Of a stretch of DNA of 5,408 nt, positions 5,369-5,408 are shown in pieces. Position 1 is the stretch's first letter. Every line of letters begins with the position of its first letter. Position numbers and translations under genes: made by a program. This stretch comes from Anaerolineae bacterium (GTDB lineage Bacteria > Chloroflexota > Anaerolineae > Anaerolineales > UBA4823), in assembly GCA_030622805.1 (NCBI GenBank), contig JAUXFR010000118.1, positions 1 through 5,408 on the forward strand, in the 5' to 3' direction. Below the pieces are notes generated by a model. It was not told where the DNA came from. It did not search any database and saw only the letters and a list, made by a program, of their open reading frames with translations.

Positions 5369-5407
5369 CTAGGGTGCCTCACCCTCGCCTTCCTCCTCTG
5401 GAATCTG
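5369..5407 (-). CDS. Acidic C-terminal tail of a gene entering from the right (partial)
   Basis: Reading leftwards from 5407, the frame gives QIPEEEGEGEAP and then two consecutive stops, TAG TAG (5371-5366). The Glu/Gly/Pro-rich composition looks like a genuine protein tail, and the hairpin at 5236-5268 would suit as its terminator. Twelve codons are too few to identify a family, and another minus-strand frame is also open to the edge, so this is tentative. Confidence 0.4.
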   Translation of the reverse strand, partial: QIPEEEGEGEAP

Positions 5408-5408
5408 A

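Overview
The window reads as an ordinary chromosomal stretch of a bacterium, most likely a Chloroflexota member close to Anaerolineae. That lineage guess rests on remembered family resemblance: a long ArsR-type regulator beside a one-domain MFS exporter, a small 'GDWLI.TGKR' protein, a six-helix 'GGGGTTC' membrane protein, and a heme-rich lipoprotein. No rRNA, tRNA, CRISPR array, insertion sequence or attachment site is visible, and no gene-free gap exceeds 300 bases.

Left half (1-2372, minus strand). A compact three-gene operon is transcribed leftwards from a near-consensus sigma-70-type promoter at 2361-2389. It encodes, in order, an 80-residue small protein (2035-2277), a 388-residue regulator with a C-terminal ArsR-type winged helix (865-2031), and an MFS transporter that runs off the left edge (1-848). 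The gaps between genes are 3 and 16 bases, so translation is probably coupled. The promoter and leader carry four operator-like units at 16-17 base spacing (2307-2372). The two perfect ones cover the -10 box and the predicted transcription start, which suggests that a dimeric repressor, probably the operon's own ArsR-type protein, controls expression of the transporter.

Middle (2373-3356). A divergent gene on the plus strand (2529-3236) encodes a Crp/Fnr-superfamily regulator. It lacks the cAMP-contacting arginine and the FNR Fe-S cysteine cluster but has an FNR-like E-x-x-S-R recognition helix. A good rho-independent terminator follows it, and the convergent gap before the next gene holds a second nested inverted repeat.

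Right half (3370-5407, minus strand). A lipoprotein with eight heme-c attachment motifs (4134-5192), one of them CXXCK and one CX4CH, is followed 65 bases later by a six-helix membrane protein of unknown function (3370-4068). The pair looks like an electron-transfer module: a surface-tethered multiheme carrier or reductase with a membrane partner. A perfect 14-bp hairpin lies 43 bases before the lipoprotein start. The extreme right edge holds what appears to be the acidic C-terminal tail of another minus-strand gene.

The points most worth attention are the four-unit operator array and the eight-motif heme lipoprotein with its CXXCK site and uncharacterised membrane partner. Nothing here proves an entirely new system.
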